A stretch of DNA of 64,000 nucleotides from Trichomonas vaginalis G3 (GCF_026262505.1 NC_067205.1:7006001-7070000), one strand, 5' to 3'. Shown: positions 52,426 through 63,935, numbered from the stretch's first letter. Notes: generated by a model from the letters alone, not told the origin. Numbers and translations are program-made.

Positions 52426-54140
52426 TCAGAATGTGGTAAAAAGTGACATTTCAATTTAGAAATATTCAAAATTTTCTCACTACTTTATCATGCATTATAC
52501 TGCTTATAGTGCGTACACAAATATTACCGTAAAATTTTCCGGATTTTTCATGTTCTGACTTGAAAATTATCTTTCAGCATGGTCAGTAAGGGTATTTAGA
52601 TCACGGGATAATCATTTTTATATAAAATAAGCGATTAGATAAACTCATGGAGAAACCAATGACTTTAAGGTAGTCACAAAATCTAAGTAGTGAGGCTCTC
52701 AAAAATTGAACCGTACTCCATACAAAATTTGTGTACCCCCACTACTGAGATTTTGTGGCCTTCAATTGAGAGGTTAGTTTTGATAGAGCACGATATAAAA
52801 TTAAAAGGGAAAAATAAATAAAATTTAAACATTTAATTATATATAATGTAAGGAGTGTAATTCCAAATTTTCTAAAAACTATTCAAATTTGAGCATTTTT
52901 TGGAAATAGTAAATCTAATATGTACATCTAATAACAACATGATTCATCACCTTTTCAAGCTCTGCAGTCAATTTTTTGAAATTTGATTGAAATAAATGTA
53001 GCAAAAATTACATTTCATTAGGGAATATATGAGTTTCTCTGGAAACAGGCTGATAAATTTTAAATTTTGTCCAATCAACATGAATGCATTGAGAAATTTG
53101 GATTGATTTTCTGGTAGAATCTGGAACAATTCAACCATGTATAAATGGAGCATGTAATCATCATAAAATGTTAGTGTTAGAGTTCAAAAGAAACAGAATG
53201 AGTGGAAATCAAACACAATCTGAATAATTTTAAACGTATACAATCTTTAAGTTTGTATTTTGAATTCTACATATATGATTGTGTAATTCGTTCTTTCAAA
53301 TTTTCGGATTCAGGCATGTTTTGATAAAATTCATTCCCAAAAACGTCAATTAACAATTAAATTTAGTGTATTTTAAATATATATACGTATTATATTTTAT
53401 AAATTATATTAAATTCGCAAAATTTTAAGTTTTAAACAAAAATAAAAAATGTTCAAAATATGAAATTATGCATAGGATATTAAAATTTACATGTTAGCAA
53501 TTTTTTTGAATTGCTTTCAATTTTCATATTGAAATTTTTAAGATTTTTTTCTGAAATAATAAGCAAGAATATCAACCTAAATAATATTAAATTCCATGTG
53601 TTAATTTCCCCTCAAAAGTCATTGACCGCCTCTCAATCTAGATTTTGTGAGTACTTTAGAATATTGATCCCATGTCCATACTTCAGTTCCATTAACTAAG
53701 TGATCCTATATTAATTAAAACACCTATAGATCAACATCCTTGTCAAATACTTTCATTTCAAGCAATATTCAAAATGGAAAATATATTTAGAAGAACAAAA
53801 TAAAATTTACAGCCTATATATGGCAAATGGTACATTATGTGATTAAAATTATATAGTAATATTAAGGTTTTATTCCGTTATGTAATAAAAAACAAAGTAT
53901 TTCGTTATTTCATACAATGAATGCATTTGAAAAATCTGTTAATAGTTAAAGTAATGTCAAATCATTAACTACATTTTCCATTTTCTGTAATTTTCTTAAA
54001 AAATTATTGAAAAATTTGGACTTCATCTGTAATAATATCATAAAATATTAAACATAAAACAAATGTAATGAAGTGATACTAGTAAAAGTTCGCTTTTTTG
54101 GAACTTGAAAATATAAACGATTTTGTTAAGGCAAAATCAA
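52426..54140. other. Long intergenic, no gene recognised
   Basis: Very AT-rich. A small inverted pair near 52685-52760 (CTACTTAGATTTTGTG-type sequence reappearing as CACTACTGAGATTTTGTGG) and a CTCTCAAA motif at 52697-52704 are the only structures noted. No open frame has support. Confidence 0.5.
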
Positions 54141-54470
54141 TCATTTTCTCATACTACTATTTGTGTATGAACGTTTTTTAGAAGATGCAACCTCTTCTTT
54201 CATGCATTGATACGTATATAAGAGACCTTTGTTTTGCAAATATTTGTAAATTCTATGTAGTGCTTCATTTTCTGATTTAGCTTCCCTGATTGTACTTTTA
54301 CGCATTAAAACACTGTCTTGTGTTTGGTTAGATTCTAATTCTTGAATAGCAATGTTGATTCCAAGCTGAACTTTTCTTTCAAGGCGCTTTTTCACACCTT
54401 TTTCTTCTAATTTTTCAACAACTTGTTCTTGTATTTCTGCTGGAACATCAATTGGAATTTCTATATTCAT
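54141..54470 (-). CDS. LisH protein, FOR20/FOP-like
   Basis: 109 residues from ATG 54470 (a GTG lies three codons upstream). The N-terminal part has EKLEEKGVKKRLERKVQLGI, matching the L-x-x-KG-x-x-x-x-L-x-x-x-R pattern of FOP/FOR20 (CEP20) proteins. The C-terminal part has ENEALHRIYKYLQNKGLLYT, a LisH-type dimerisation motif (I-x-x-YL-x-x-x-G-x-x-x-T). The C-terminus is basic. FOR20 proteins sit at basal bodies and centrosomes and are needed for cilium and flagellum assembly, which fits a flagellate host. Length is short compared with about 170 residues in animals. The assignment is by pattern. Confidence 0.55.
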   Translation of the reverse strand: MNIEIPIDVPAEIQEQVVEKLEEKGVKKRLERKVQLGINIAIQELESNQTQDSVLMRKSTIREAKSENEALHRIYKYLQNKGLLYTYQCMKEEVASSKKRSYTNSSMRK

Positions 54471-55063
54471 TTTTGTCACTTTTGATGCTAGATTACTGAG
54501 AACAATGAATTAAACCTATACATTGCAATAAGCAAGAATATATGGCATGAAAGTAATGTAGATATCTACTAAAAACTAAAATTATTTCGATTCTAAAAAT
54601 AAACTTCAAAATATAACTCGATTGGAGATTTGGTAAGTTCAAAATACTACTTCTTAGAGGAAACAGATCGTAGTTTATAAAAATCATTAGTGAACGTTGA
54701 AGAAAAATTAATTACAAAAATTTTATATCATAACAAATAAAAATCAGTATGAAAACATTACTGTCCATGAGAAACTATAAATGATGGTAATACGTGGATT
54801 ACGCAAGGAGGAGGTTTCACACCTTCCTTCAACCTTGTACACTGAACCTTTCCAATCCATTTGCAGTTAGTATACCTAAGTCGTGTACAGAGGCACTGCG
54901 CGCCTCCATACACCACTTAGCTGTTTTGACACTTTACAAAACCGTTAACGTATATTTTACAACACAAACACCAACTTAACCTTAAATATTTATAAAGCCG
55001 CCAACCACTTCACCTCACTAACGTTTTCACAAACGACTTCACTACTGTAAAAAATAAACGTTC

Positions 55064-55384
55064 TCATTTACAAAAGTATTGCAACTCTTCCCATTGCTGT
55101 GCTTCACACAATAGTTCATATTCTTCAGTATCGCTGCTGTCGCTCCAATCGTCAAAGTCACTGTCAAAATAAATGTTAGTAAGTTTTGACAAAGCTAATG
55201 AAACACGTTTACCGTTTGTATCGTATGCTTGTATAAACTTTCCATTCTTCATTCCTTCATAAACGCTCAAACTAACTTTACCCTTTCTCCCTCGTATCTG
55301 ATAGAATGTATTTTCACGAGGAACGAAGAACAAATTCTTGAACTCATGACCGTTGTAGTTTGTTATCTTAATAGTTTTCGTCAT
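55064..55384 (-). CDS. Unknown 106-residue protein of right Polinton
   Basis: A beta-rich N-terminal half (IKITNYNGHEFKNLFFVPRE) with a basic GRKGKVSLSVYEG loop, then an acidic tail (DSDFDDWSDSSDTEEYELL). No family recognised. ATG 55384 follows a TTTTATTTTTATGTAAATG-type leader, the motif shared by both elements. First gene inside the left end of this element. Confidence 0.5.
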   Translation of the reverse strand: MTKTIKITNYNGHEFKNLFFVPRENTFYQIRGRKGKVSLSVYEGMKNGKFIQAYDTNGKRVSLALSKLTNIYFDSDFDDWSDSSDTEEYELLCEAQQWEELQYFCK

Positions 55385-55481
55385 TTACATAAAAATAAAA
55401 TAAAAAATAAACTTAAAAATTAATGATATCACCACCCTCACACGTATGAAAACATAGCACAAAAATAAATTTAGGTGAAGT

Positions 55482-55495
55482 GGTGAGATCTCACC
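55482..55495. promoter_or_regulatory. Perfect 14-bp palindrome GGTGAGATCTCACC
   Basis: Lies in the 150-bp gap between two minus-strand genes, among several CACC/GGTG repeats (TTCACCTG, TTCACCCTG). Could be a dimeric protein-binding site; function unknown. Confidence 0.4.
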
Positions 55496-55536
55496 TCTTT
55501 TTTCACCTGTTTTTTCACCCTGTTGAATTCATTGCT

Positions 55537-55773
55537 TTATAACTCTCTTCCTTTCTCCAACTCTTCTAACTTCTTCCTAAGTTCAGTAATGTTGTCTTCA
55601 TGTAATTTAATCTTTCTCAAAATTCCTTCTTTATCTAATGGTTGCTTTATCTTTCTAAACTGAACTCTACCATCCTTCATAGTATGAATGTAAAAACCTT
55701 CTGGAATAGTTCCTGATTTAATGTATTCTACCAAAAACTTTTGTTTCATTGCTTCAGTGACTTTAGTCGTCAT
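55537..55773 (-). CDS. Small KDG-motif protein with coiled coil
   Basis: 78 residues from ATG 55773 (a TTG precedes it). The middle part FYIHTMKDGRVQFRKIKQP resembles FYYVSQSKDGKIYVRKRKVP of the region at 57900-58323 in the same element, so the two may be paralogues. A charged coiled coil follows (LHEDNITELRKKLEELEKG). No known family. It may be a small virion or regulatory protein. Confidence 0.5.
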   Translation of the reverse strand: MTTKVTEAMKQKFLVEYIKSGTIPEGFYIHTMKDGRVQFRKIKQPLDKEGILRKIKLHEDNITELRKKLEELEKGREL

Positions 55774-55821
55774 TTCAATCAAATAAAAATTTTAATATTA
55801 AATAAAAATAACGTTATTTTT

Positions 55822-56265
55822 TCAGTAAGGAAACGCAGGAGTTTTACGATTTATTTGTGGTGTAGGTTCTGGTTTAAATGTTGGAGTCGGTTTTGGAGTT
55901 GACTTTTGAACAGGAGTTTGTAATTCCATAGGTTCAGGAGTCATTGAAGGCGTTGGTTTTGGCGAAGGTGTCGGAGTTTGTTTAACTTCAGCTACTTCAG
56001 TATTATTTATAACATTTGCTTTATTTCTTTTCAACATCATTACTGCTCCTGCTGTAGCTAGCAAACCTAGTGGGAGACCATATATTATATAGGGACTTGA
56101 CCAAATGCTATTTTTGACAGGAGCTGGTGGAACACCTAACCTTGGTGAGACTGCTCTTTGCCATTGTGCAGCTCGTAAGAAATATTCAATAGGTGCTCCA
56201 TAATCGTTTGGTAAAGTTTGTTTCATAGATGGTGAAGGTTCACGAGAGCTTGATGAAGAACTCAT
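55822..56265 (-). CDS. Pro-rich single-pass membrane protein of right Polinton
   Basis: 147 residues: a Ser-rich start (MSSSSSSREPSPS), one hydrophobic segment (SPYIIYGLPLGLLATAGAVM), then a Pro/Thr/Lys-rich tail with repeats of the form TPxPxPxPT (TPTPSPKPTPSMTPEPM). It lies directly downstream of the major capsid gene, same strand, 30 bp away, so it is probably a structural or membrane-active virion component. No enzyme motif. The frame looks whole. Confidence 0.55.
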   Translation of the reverse strand: MSSSSSSREPSPSMKQTLPNDYGAPIEYFLRAAQWQRAVSPRLGVPPAPVKNSIWSSPYIIYGLPLGLLATAGAVMMLKRNKANVINNTEVAEVKQTPTPSPKPTPSMTPEPMELQTPVQKSTPKPTPTFKPEPTPQINRKTPAFPY

Positions 56266-56295
56266 TTATAAGCTTTAAAAATAAACGTTCATCCT

Positions 56296-57870
56296 TTATT
56301 CCTCACTGTCGTCAGCTGCTAAGTTATAGTCGTCAAGTCTTATTATTGGTATGCCTGACTGTCTTACTTGTATTGCAAAGCAACAATCCCTCATAAATCC
56401 AATAAGTGGCTTTGGTACATTTTCAGTTGCTAGTTCAATAGGTCCTTTAACAGACAATTTGTATGTTATTGGAGCAGTAGATGTTTGACCTTGCTGGAAG
56501 CAAAAGTCCACTTCTGTTGGAAAACCACATAAGAAATGTGTGTTGTCATAGCTATCCCATTTATGTTCCACACTACCATCATCCACCAATGACCTCATAA
56601 CATCTTCATTAAATCCTATCATATCATTGTTTGTATTGCAAGCGTTCGCAACCATTTCATAAAATACAGGTCCATATGATTTTTCAGGTTCTGCAGGCAT
56701 ATTTCCATAAGCTCCCATGGAAAGCTGAAGATATTTAAACTTAGGGTTCTCAAAATTAACATAATAGTTGTCTTTCTTTCTAAATAGTGCCCAAATACTT
56801 TTAACATTAATAGGCGTATAAGCTGCTGTAAATGTTGCACTTGAACTATCTGTATTCTTTGAGAATGAACCGTCCATAGGAATCCAATCCATAACTTTAA
56901 CAGGAAAACATAAAGCCTCGTTTGTATAATGTTCTACAAGTTCTGTATAAATGTTAGGGTCTAAAGAGAATGACTTTGGATGAATGAAACATTCATTAAA
57001 ATCCATCTTTGTTCGAAATAGTTGCTGGGTTACAGTTGTAATAGTAACTGTTCCACTAGCTTCTACTGCCTTCGTTATCATAGTGAATGGTTCATTCCAT
57101 GGAACAAATTTATTTGTCGGTGGATTTGAATCTGAAGCAAATGCAACTTTAAGAGTTGGATTGAAAGCAATGATATCATTTACAGATATAGATGTGCATT
57201 GTAAGGCGTCGCTACTGAACTTTACTTTAAGCTGAATGTTTCCTGCAAAAGCTGGAATAAATCGAATAGCTTCTAATGGAAGGAATCTTCTAACAGGAAT
57301 TCTTAAACGAAGCTTAAAATCAAATGATTTTCCTGCTGTAATTGGACCACTAACAATTTGTCCTGTTCTGCATGTTCCCGAATGACTCCATACATCTTCA
57401 TGTCGAGTCTTTGAGAAAACATCTACTTTCTTTATTTGTTCGGTAGTTTGTGAGTTTGAAGTTATATATGCTTCTTCTCTTGCGTTGTCTTGAGAATATA
57501 CGATACGACCATTTGCAAGGATTTGATATCCAGCAACTGCATAGAAAGCGTCATCGAAACCAATCCAAAATCCTGGTGGGTTTGTTTTATTGGAACCTGA
57601 ACCAATTTCTTTATCTACAATAAATTGACCTTCCATTTTATACGTAATGAATGTATTGTAAAGGTCCAACATATTTTCACCAGGAGGTGAGAGATTGAAT
57701 GTTACCCATGTGTTATCTTTAGCAGTTCCAGGTTGTGATGGAATCTTTGCGTCAGAATATTTTCTATTAGTGTCACCAATTTGAACTGCATTGTCTATGA
57801 TATCGAAATATGAGCGAATCTGATGAATATGCTCTGCTGGAGTAAATTCGTTTAACTGTTCGTTCTGCAT
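56296..57870 (-). CDS. Polinton major capsid protein (double jelly-roll type)
   Basis: 524 residues. Features typical of this family are a long beta-rich chain with few charges, NTWVTFNLSPPGENMLDLYN near the start, DFKLRLRIPVRRFLPLEAIR in the middle (the conserved segment between barrels), and IWALFRKKDNYYVNFENPKF with PITYKLSVKGPIELATENV at the end. Polintons encode such capsid proteins and are thought able to form virions. It is flanked by the Pro-rich membrane protein and by small basic genes. Identification rests on length, position and pattern rather than on a catalytic motif. The frame looks whole. Confidence 0.7.
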   Translation of the reverse strand: MQNEQLNEFTPAEHIHQIRSYFDIIDNAVQIGDTNRKYSDAKIPSQPGTAKDNTWVTFNLSPPGENMLDLYNTFITYKMEGQFIVDKEIGSGSNKTNPPGFWIGFDDAFYAVAGYQILANGRIVYSQDNAREEAYITSNSQTTEQIKKVDVFSKTRHEDVWSHSGTCRTGQIVSGPITAGKSFDFKLRLRIPVRRFLPLEAIRFIPAFAGNIQLKVKFSSDALQCTSISVNDIIAFNPTLKVAFASDSNPPTNKFVPWNEPFTMITKAVEASGTVTITTVTQQLFRTKMDFNECFIHPKSFSLDPNIYTELVEHYTNEALCFPVKVMDWIPMDGSFSKNTDSSSATFTAAYTPINVKSIWALFRKKDNYYVNFENPKFKYLQLSMGAYGNMPAEPEKSYGPVFYEMVANACNTNNDMIGFNEDVMRSLVDDGSVEHKWDSYDNTHFLCGFPTEVDFCFQQGQTSTAPITYKLSVKGPIELATENVPKPLIGFMRDCCFAIQVRQSGIPIIRLDDYNLAADDSEE

Positions 57871-57899
57871 GTATTTACTTCAGATAAAAATATCTATTT

Positions 57900-58323
57900 A
57901 CTTCATTATTCTCACTCTTCTTCTTGGCATTCGTGGTGGAAGTTGTTTCTTGACATTTTCAATGAACTGTACATTCTCTTTTGTCTCAACTTCTTTCACT
58001 GGTGGGTCAGGGTTCTTTGACTCGGTTTGTTTTCAATGAAATTCACGAACTTTGCAATAAGCTCTTGGTTCGTTATTGAAAGTACATCTGGCTTCTTTTC
58101 TTCTGTTCTTTTGGTGGCTCAGTTTGAACAGAAGGTTTTATATGGGCTTCACCCTCGGTGCCATGCACCTTAATGTTGTCGCTTCTGCATTCGCTAATGG
58201 AACCTTTCTTTTTCTTACGTATATTTTACCATCTTTACTCTGACTTACGTAATAGAAAGGATGTTGTATTCCTCTTGCGTCATTTAATATAATAGACTCT
58301 CGCTCTGATTTTGACAAGCTCAT
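57900..58323 (-). pseudogene. Small basic Pro/Lys-rich gene region, broken
   Basis: The ATG end at 58323 encodes SKSERESIILNDARGIQHPF and FYYVSQSKDGKIYVRKRKVP, similar to the gene at 55537-55773. Further on, basic, Pro- and Lys-rich coding character continues toward 57900 in other frames, so the gene is broken (about two breaks). Unknown virion or DNA-binding role. Confidence 0.45.
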
Positions 58324-58368
58324 TTTACATCGGTTAAAGTTTTAATTTTGTTTTTTATCTGCAGTCAA

Positions 58369-58713
58369 ATGACTCAGACAAGCCCTACGGACAAGACCCA
58401 AGGGGTCATAGATGTTGAAGCATTGAAGAAAGAAATTCGCGAGCAAATTTTATCCGAACTGAAGGAACAAAAACAAGAACAAAAGCCAGAGAGACCAAAG
58501 AGAAAACTTAGTGAAAAACAACTTGCTGCATTAGCTGCTGGAAGACAAAAGAACCCACGTTTGCTGGCGAAAAAAGCTAGAGAAGAAGCTGAAGCAAAAG
58601 CTAAAGAAGCTGAAGCAAGAAAGAGTAAATGGTTTATTTTTATCCGAATTAAATGTATAGACAAATACCTTTATCTGTTGCGTTCAGTAGTGAAAACCCT
58701 GACGTCAAAATAA
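58369..58713 (+). CDS. Lys/Ala-rich core-like protein
   Basis: About 114 residues from ATG 58369. A Glu/Lys helix (IDVEALKKEIREQILSELKE) is followed by a strongly basic segment (RPKRKLSEKQLAALAAGRQK) and an Ala/Lys coiled coil (AREEAEAKAKEAEARKSK). This looks like a DNA-condensing virion core protein or capsid-associated peptide, as found near capsid genes of Polintons and adenoviruses. It overlaps the start of the next plus-strand gene region. Inferred from composition and position. Confidence 0.5.
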   Translation: MTQTSPTDKTQGVIDVEALKKEIREQILSELKEQKQEQKPERPKRKLSEKQLAALAAGRQKNPRLLAKKAREEAEAKAKEAEARKSKWFIFIRIKCIDKYLYLLRSVVKTLTSK

Positions 58714-59501
58714 AGGGGAACAGAGTAACGTTTAAGTTTCCAACAGACTGGATTGTGAACATAAATGAAGAGAAGTACATTGGCATAACATATGTATATA
58801 ACACGTGCTTTCAGAAAGGTTGACTTTATACTTCAAGTCGAGATAGAAAATGACGAACAGTCTTTAAGCGCCCAAAACATTCACATATACAAATACTTTA
58901 AAGACGATACAACATTGTTGCAATGTATGATTTCATTTAATGAATGTTCGAGAAAAAGTTCAACATTGAAGTACAAACTTTACAGCCTTTACGTGAGTTT
59001 CTTGCACAACTGAAAGAAGAAGGTAGTCAGCCACAACTTATAGACTTTCATTATGAATTTAATGAAAATGAAGATGGAACACATGACTGTCAGTTTGTTA
59101 TATATTCACCATTCAATGAAGTCGCTAAAGAGAAAGAAAATCCATTACGTATAAGATTTCAAATCTCTGAACCCAGTGATGATTTCAAGAATGTTTTCAA
59201 TTATGATGCAATGCTTCCGAGGAAAAATGAATTTTCAAAGATTGTAACACCTGGCATTTGGGATAGAAAGCAAGCTATATTATTTCAAATAAGTAAAGTT
59301 GAAAATGAGTTCATTGGTCATACAAGAACTTCACCACTTCCTAACCCTAAATACTATAAATTAACTGGCTTCAATCGTGAGTTTTGGATAGACATGTTCT
59401 CCACTCATGACCATAACTGCCCAGTGTTCTTACCTCCAGACCATAAGGACTGTCTCTACATTGAAGCACAACTCTTAAACTCTACCATCGCAGTATTGTA
59501 A
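58653..59501 (+). pseudogene. Minor capsid/penton-like protein region
   Basis: Begins MYRQIPLSVAFSSENPDVKI and WIVNINEEKYIGITYVYN, and ends with FNREFWIDMFSTHDHNCPVF and CLYIEAQLLNSTIAVL. A beta-rich product without enzyme motifs, next to the core-like gene and opposite the polymerase, is the usual place of the Polinton minor capsid (penton-type) gene. It is broken (about one or two breaks). The family call is by context and pattern. Confidence 0.5.
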
Positions 59502-59561
59502 ATGACCACATGGGCTTATTTTTATCACGAATGACCTCATTGCTGACAAAAATAAATGACC

Positions 59562-62500
59562 TCAGAACTTCAACTTACGAATAAAGCTTGTTTTAGTCGT
59601 TATTGAGAAGTTAAACTTTTCAGCAAAGCAAGGACTAGAAGACTTACATAAGTCGAATGCAATCTCTTGACCGTCATAAAGTGCTTTGTAAAGTTTCATT
59701 AAACTGAACTCAGAGTCTTTGTCATATGTTCCAACAGGTATGTGAATGTTCTTATCTTCATTGTAATAGCATTGTATAGCTTCAGGAAACATTTCATTAG
59801 CGTTAAAGCAATAACATCTTGTTACACCTTTCAACGTGCATGAAATGCAACTTCATTTAAATCATTCGTGAGTAAGTCTATGTAAGTCTTCTTTCCACAA
59901 AATATTGACTTGTATGCTAAACTTTGTTTTCCAGGTGTTATTTCTGCGAAGTCAGAATGAAATTGACCTAATGTTTTTCCATAAGTTCTCTACCGTATCT
60001 CTTCTTAAACTCTGCTGCAAGCTTTGGTATGTCTTCATTGAAAATATGCATGCTATCACAGTCCTGGTAAAATATTTGAAGTCCCATGTCCTCAGCAGTA
60101 CAGAATACTTCACACATTATTCTCTTCGACATAGATAGAATATTAACACCAAGTGGACAGAAGTTAAAGTGTCTGCAAATGCTTTTCGTTAGCTTGAAAA
60201 TAGTTTTATCTGAACCATCCAAACCTTCGAACTTCACTATATGGTTGTAATTTCTTATAGCATATCTTATAGCATCTTTGTCATCTACTATGGTTATTTT
60301 TGACTCAATAGGAGATAGAATAGTTTTGCCATAAATATGTTCAGAATGAGTTTTATAATTTCTTGTAAGGGTTTTCTTCTTTCTTATACTTTAACCTTAA
60401 CTCAAACAACTTCTTTACTTCATCTCTTATTCTAATCTCTGTTTCCATCGTAATAGTATCCTTGCAACACTTCACATTTGACACCTTGATATTTTATGAG
60501 GTCTTGTAATGTTATATGGTCAACATACATTAAACAGCAAGTGTTTGAACTTCTGGGAACGTTAAGTTCTGGATTTAGTTCAGGGTCACAAACTATTAAA
60601 GGAAAGTGTCTATGTATTCCAATCTCTGTTATCTTAATGAGAACAAAGAAGCCAGACATAAACTTTTCACCAATGGGTTCCTTTTGGTCGTCATCGAATA
60701 AATGTCTCATGAGATACTCTGTGCTTAACATTCTCCTTCAATACTTTTGGAATTCCTTCTAAAGTATAAAGTCTTGCTATAGCGGTGGATATAATGAAAC
60801 AGCGTCGAAGTCAGCAATGAGTTTCTTTTTGCTCTTTTGTTTCATGTTATCTGACAACATACATCTTCCACCTTGAATGCATCTCGAAATAAATTCTCTT
60901 GGTTTATTTGAGAGGTCATAAAGATTTCCATTCGGGAAGTATACTCTGTTCTCAAACAATTTGTTAGCAATTAGAACAAATACTAACGTAGTCATAAACG
61001 TTTAAATCAAACTCTTTCAATAAGTCATTGCGGAACTTTACAAAACCTCTTCTTAAAATTCTTACATCTTGTTTGCAGTAAAACGTGCTATATTTTTCTA
61101 AGTCGAAGTGGTTCTCATCTATTCTGCAACCTTTGATGGAATCTATGTTCTTCATGAATGTATCTGCATCCTTGACAAACTTACATGCTTCAGAAATGAT
61201 ACCAGTTCTGTTGTCTTTGCTAACAAAACACTGCTGTAGTAGTTATATGGAAATACTTCTTTCGGTCCTGTTTGTAAGTTAAACATAGCAGGAAATAGTT
61301 TAAGCTTCTTATTTATAACACTGTAAGAGTCTTTTATAATAATTGCCCGTCCTTTATATAAACCAGTTATTTGCATTGTTCGTGAACCTTTAATGATGGG
61401 AGTTCCTTTCACTTCTGTCATGTGTCTTAAGATGAAGTTTATATCATAGCTGAGGTTATTGGAAATATATTAAACTCTTGTCAGGAAGTCGCTCCAAAAA
61501 TTCTGTTGCACAGTTTTGACCCCATATGCTTTCACTCACTGAACCATCTTCACTGTCATAACAGATGTTAAAAGCTTTATGAAAGCCATCGTACTACACT
61601 CAAAGTCAGCAAAGAAAACGTGCTCAGGAATGAACTTGCACTTATTTTTATTTACTTCTTTTGACTCTGCTTTCTTCTTCAGTTGTACACAATACTTTGG
61701 AGCATATGTCAAATCTTTAAATGGTGCAAGGTTCTGTTTATATAAGTCAGTCGTATATGTGAAAGTTCTCCATAAGAAATAGGTTTCGAAATATTTGCAC
61801 TCCCACAATGTTTTCATAACATCCCATAGCGGTGTAGTTCTATCCATGCGAACAATGTATTTACCATCTCTCATTGTATATATTTTCATCTGTTTTTCAA
61901 TGTTCATTCCACCACACTCCTTCAAGATTTCTATATAGTTGCGAATGAAATATGTTGTCATTGGTAATCTTTCGTTTAGCATGTAGTGGTCTTCAACAAG
62001 AAGTAAGTCAATAGTTCGAAACAGTTTCACATTCTTTTGGTATATATCTCTTTATTTCATTATGTCTTGAGTCATTGAAATAACCAATGGTAACATTAAA
62101 TGCTATACTTGTTGCGTCAGAAATTTCTTGTACTTTACTTTGAGGAAAGTCTCTAACACGAATGACTTCTCTCATGTGGTCAATAGTTTCTTCATTTACT
62201 CCAGCCTGAATGCAAGCATAAATGAAACAATTGTCCTCTGTCATAAGTGTTGCAGTTCTTTTGTTCAGTTCATTGAAGATTTGGTAGCGTTCAAGATTTA
62301 TAGGTAATGTGCAAAGATACTTCCAGAACTGACCGCTTCTCTTCTTATAAAACTTCTTTTCACCATTATCTTTCCAAAAGCTTTCTATAAGTGCTGGGTT
62401 TCCTGTTTGCTTAAGAGCTTCCAAAATGGCTTTCTGGTCATTTGTCAGTGTGCTTTCATCTCTATATGGTCTCTTTTTTGGTTTGCCTTTCTTTACATCT

Positions 62501-63372
62501 GACATCGTTAAGCCTTCATATTCTGTTAAATCATACATCTTTATTTCAGTAAGATTCTTTATGTTTGTCAAGAAAAAGTCATAGTGCATTTCAACAATAC
62601 CTGCGGCATTTGCTTCTATCTCTGATATAAAGTTCTCCTTCAAGAGCTGATGTAGTAATGTTCCAATATTATTGAGGTTTAACGTAGAACATTCATACTT
62701 TCCACCAAGTTTATAACATACCATCCATCTTTGTTGGGAGTTTATTTTAATCTTCTCTAAGAGTCTCATGAAAACCTTACCGAAATGTTTGTGTAAGTAG
62801 TCTTTGTTTGGTTCATCTAAAGCTTCGATGTTAAAGTCAATGAGTCTATTGCCTGACTTCACATTTCTCTTCCTATTCTCTTCATCTTTCTTTAACCATC
62901 TCTCACCTTCTTTTGGTTTGTCGTCAATGGAACGAATGACATCGTTAGCTTTGCGAACTTGTTCTATAGCATTTTTAAACATCTCTCTTCTCTGTTGTTT
63001 CAGTGTGTCATCTCTCTTTCGTGTTTCACCAACGTTTGCATTTGTTATGTCAAACATCTCTTGACGAACGTCATGAGAAAGAGCTTTACGAGTATGACCA
63101 ACGTTCGCATTTGTTATGTCAAACATCTCACGCCTTACTTCATGAGGTATTGAACATCTATGATATAAGTCAATAGCAACGTCATTTAAAGGAAATGCTC
63201 TTGCATTTATGAACTCATGAATTCTATCATAAGTTATTTCACCATTGTAGTCATTGAGGATGTCAGCGAGTGCTTTTTTGTTTGTCGCGTAATGTTTTGC
63301 AACATCTATGTTAGCTTCTGTAAGAAGTTGTTTTATTTCCGAGTGTTCTAACTTAGACAACTTCCGATACAT
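59562..63372 (-). pseudogene. Type B DNA polymerase region of right Polinton, broken
   Basis: Fossil polymerase gene read from 63372. A long N-terminal region has two tandem copies of REMFDITNANVG and further on EDNCFIYACIQAGVNEE, which resembles the D-x-NC-x-x-x-A start of OTU-type proteases. Next come an exonuclease motif HVFFADFECS, the palm motif DFDAVSLYPPL and the catalytic YQDCDSMHIFNED near the end. This order matches large Polinton polymerases of trichomonads. The region has at least five breaks. ATG 63372 follows an AT-rich leader and is divergent from the gene at 63462. Confidence 0.75.
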
Positions 63373-63461
63373 CTTTAGTAGGAAATAAAAAAATTTCTTA
63401 GAAAAAAATTAGCTTAGATTTTTTAAGGCTAGTTTTAAAATATTTCGAACTTTTTATTATA

Positions 63462-63935
63462 ATGAAACACATGCAAGATTGCAAGTTCTTTTCATACAAT
63501 GCTCTCGCTACTGCCATCAAGAATGAGTTCAATGGTGCTTCAAATGTTAATGTTATCTTTAACAAGAAGTTTGTGAAAGAATCTAAGTTCGGTCAGTATG
63601 TCAGACCATTAGCTATTGTCATTGACCGCAAACGTTATACTTCACAAGAGTTAGCAATAGTTTTGAAACAAAAGGGTTTCTTCGTGAATGTCAAAGATAC
63701 TCATTATACTGTCATAAAGAACTCTAACGTTGACTTCTTCAGTATTGCTATGAATCTTTCCGAACAGAAAGAATATAAGAAAGGTGAAACAGTTGTGAAA
63801 TATTATCCTTCATCTCTGAAGACAATAACGAACAAAGATGTCATACAAAAGTTCTTACCAAAAGTTGAAGAAGCTTCTATTGACATTGACGAAGGAAGTG
63901 AAATGGTTGAAGAAATTGACCCTGACGTTATTTAA
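63462..63935 (+). CDS. Unknown 157-residue protein of right Polinton
   Basis: A compact mixed alpha/beta product (YNALATAIKNEFNGASNVNV, QYVRPLAIVIDRKRYTSQEL, VKDTHYTVIKNSNVDFF) with an acidic tail (EEASIDIDEGSEMVEEIDPD). No family recognised. It is transcribed divergently from the polymerase region across a 90-bp AT-rich gap that probably holds both promoters. The frame looks whole. Confidence 0.5.
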   Translation: MKHMQDCKFFSYNALATAIKNEFNGASNVNVIFNKKFVKESKFGQYVRPLAIVIDRKRYTSQELAIVLKQKGFFVNVKDTHYTVIKNSNVDFFSIAMNLSEQKEYKKGETVVKYYPSSLKTITNKDVIQKFLPKVEEASIDIDEGSEMVEEIDPDVI

